From Azonexus sp. (GTDB taxonomy: Bacteria; Pseudomonadota; Gammaproteobacteria; Burkholderiales; Rhodocyclaceae), in NCBI GenBank assembly GCA_030697085.1, contig JAUYQT010000624.1, positions 1 to 6,849 on the forward strand: 6,849 nt of DNA, written 5' to 3'. Made by a program: the position numbers and the translations under genes. This document shows positions 6,329-6,849 of this stretch, piece by piece. Within the stretch, counting starts at the first letter, position 1. Every line of letters starts with the position of its first letter. Below the pieces are notes generated by a model. That model had not been told where the DNA came from. It ran no database searches and saw nothing but the letters and a program-made list of their open reading frames with translations.

Positions 6329-6849
6329 TTAGTTTTCGCGGGCGCGCATCCCGGATTTTTCAATCACGGCGCTGAAGGCATAGAGCAGGTCGGGGTCGTG
6401 CTTGATTCCGCCTTCGCTGACCAGGATGTCCATTACGGCTTGATGCTGGCGGGCCTTGTGGTAAGGGCGGGAAATCGCCATCGCATCGTAACTGTCAGCG
6501 AGCGAGATAATCCGCGAATACAGCGGAATAGCACTCTCCTTGAGCCCATCGGGATAGCCGGAGCCGTCGAAGTATTCATGGTGATGGCGGACAATTCGCG
6601 CCACGTCGGGCGAGCGCTCGGCGCCGATGGCGAGAACGATTCGCTCACCGATCAGCGGATGCTGCTTCATGCAGGCCCATTCGGTCGCTTCAAATGCTGA
6701 TGGCTTGCTCAGAATGCTGTCCGGAATGCCGATCTTGCCGATATCGTGAAACTGGGCGCCCAGTGCAAGCACTTCAAGTTCGCTTACCGAGAGGCCGATG
6801 TGACAGCCGAGTTCGGTAGAAAGCTGAACGACGCGGTCGGAGTGGAGAC
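6329..6849 (-). CDS. HD-GYP domain c-di-GMP phosphodiesterase (5' end outside window)
   Basis: On the minus strand the frame is open from the window edge (first full codon 6847-6845) to the TAA at 6331-6329, giving 172 visible residues; the N-terminal part, probably holding a sensor or receiver domain, is not in the window. An in-frame GTG at 6772 is not the start, since the family's N-terminal helices (HSDRVVQLSTELG, LSVSELEVL) are encoded upstream of it. Visible HD-GYP signatures: FHDIGKIGIPD (HD at residues 34-35), KQHPLIGERI (61-70), HHEYFDGSGYPDGL (89-102), IPLYSRIISLADSYDAM (107-123), RPYHKA (127-132) and a C-terminal HDPDLLYAF. HD-GYP enzymes hydrolyse c-di-GMP at a two- or three-metal centre; the His/Asp ligands and the GYP motif are present, so activity is expected. 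It is convergent with the receptor operon, with 114 bases between the stops, so it is transcribed separately. It adds another c-di-GMP turnover enzyme to this locus. Confidence 0.93.
   Translation of the reverse strand, partial: LHSDRVVQLSTELGCHIGLSVSELEVLALGAQFHDIGKIGIPDSILSKPSAFEATEWACMKQHPLIGERIVLAIGAERSPDVARIVRHHHEYFDGSGYPDGLKESAIPLYSRIISLADSYDAMAISRPYHKARQHQAVMDILVSEGGIKHDPDLLYAFSAVIEKSGMRAREN

Overview
The window is a GC-rich, tightly packed stretch of a Gram-negative bacterial chromosome. The protein style fits a betaproteobacterium, perhaps of the Rhodocyclaceae, but this is an impression from protein similarity and codon use and was not tested against a database. There is no sign of insertion sequences, phage, CRISPR, rRNA or tRNA.

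Layout. Positions 2-502 (+) hold the 3' part of a hypothetical gene whose visible residues look like a transglutaminase-type Cys-His-Asp cysteine peptidase fold. It overlaps by 8 bases the tRNA 2-thiouridylase gene mnmA (495-1592, +). A 182-base gap (1593-1774) follows. It contains a compact set of inverted repeats able to form a pseudoknot or two alternative hairpins, a possible promoter, an 8-base direct repeat flanking the putative -10, and a purine-rich ribosome-binding tract. Then comes a tight three-gene operon (1775-6214, +): a TonB-dependent outer-membrane receptor, a periplasmic YfiR-family (DUF4154) protein starting one base after the receptor's stop, and an inner-membrane CHASE8-GGDEF-EAL protein whose start overlaps the YfiR stop (ATGA). 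After a 114-base gap with no clear terminator, the 3' part of an HD-GYP phosphodiesterase gene runs convergently on the minus strand (6329-6849) and continues past the window edge.

How the genes may work together. In Pseudomonas aeruginosa the YfiBNR system uses an outer-membrane lipoprotein (YfiB), a periplasmic repressor (YfiR) and a CHASE8-type diguanylate cyclase (YfiN). Here the same periplasmic and inner-membrane modules are present, but the outer-membrane position in the operon is taken by a TonB-dependent receptor. The cyclase also carries an apparently complete EAL phosphodiesterase domain and seems to lack the HAMP linker. The most interesting reading, which is inference, is a three-compartment pathway that converts ligand capture or transport at the outer membrane into a change in cytoplasmic c-di-GMP. 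The neighbouring HD-GYP gene adds a second, independently transcribed c-di-GMP-degrading activity.
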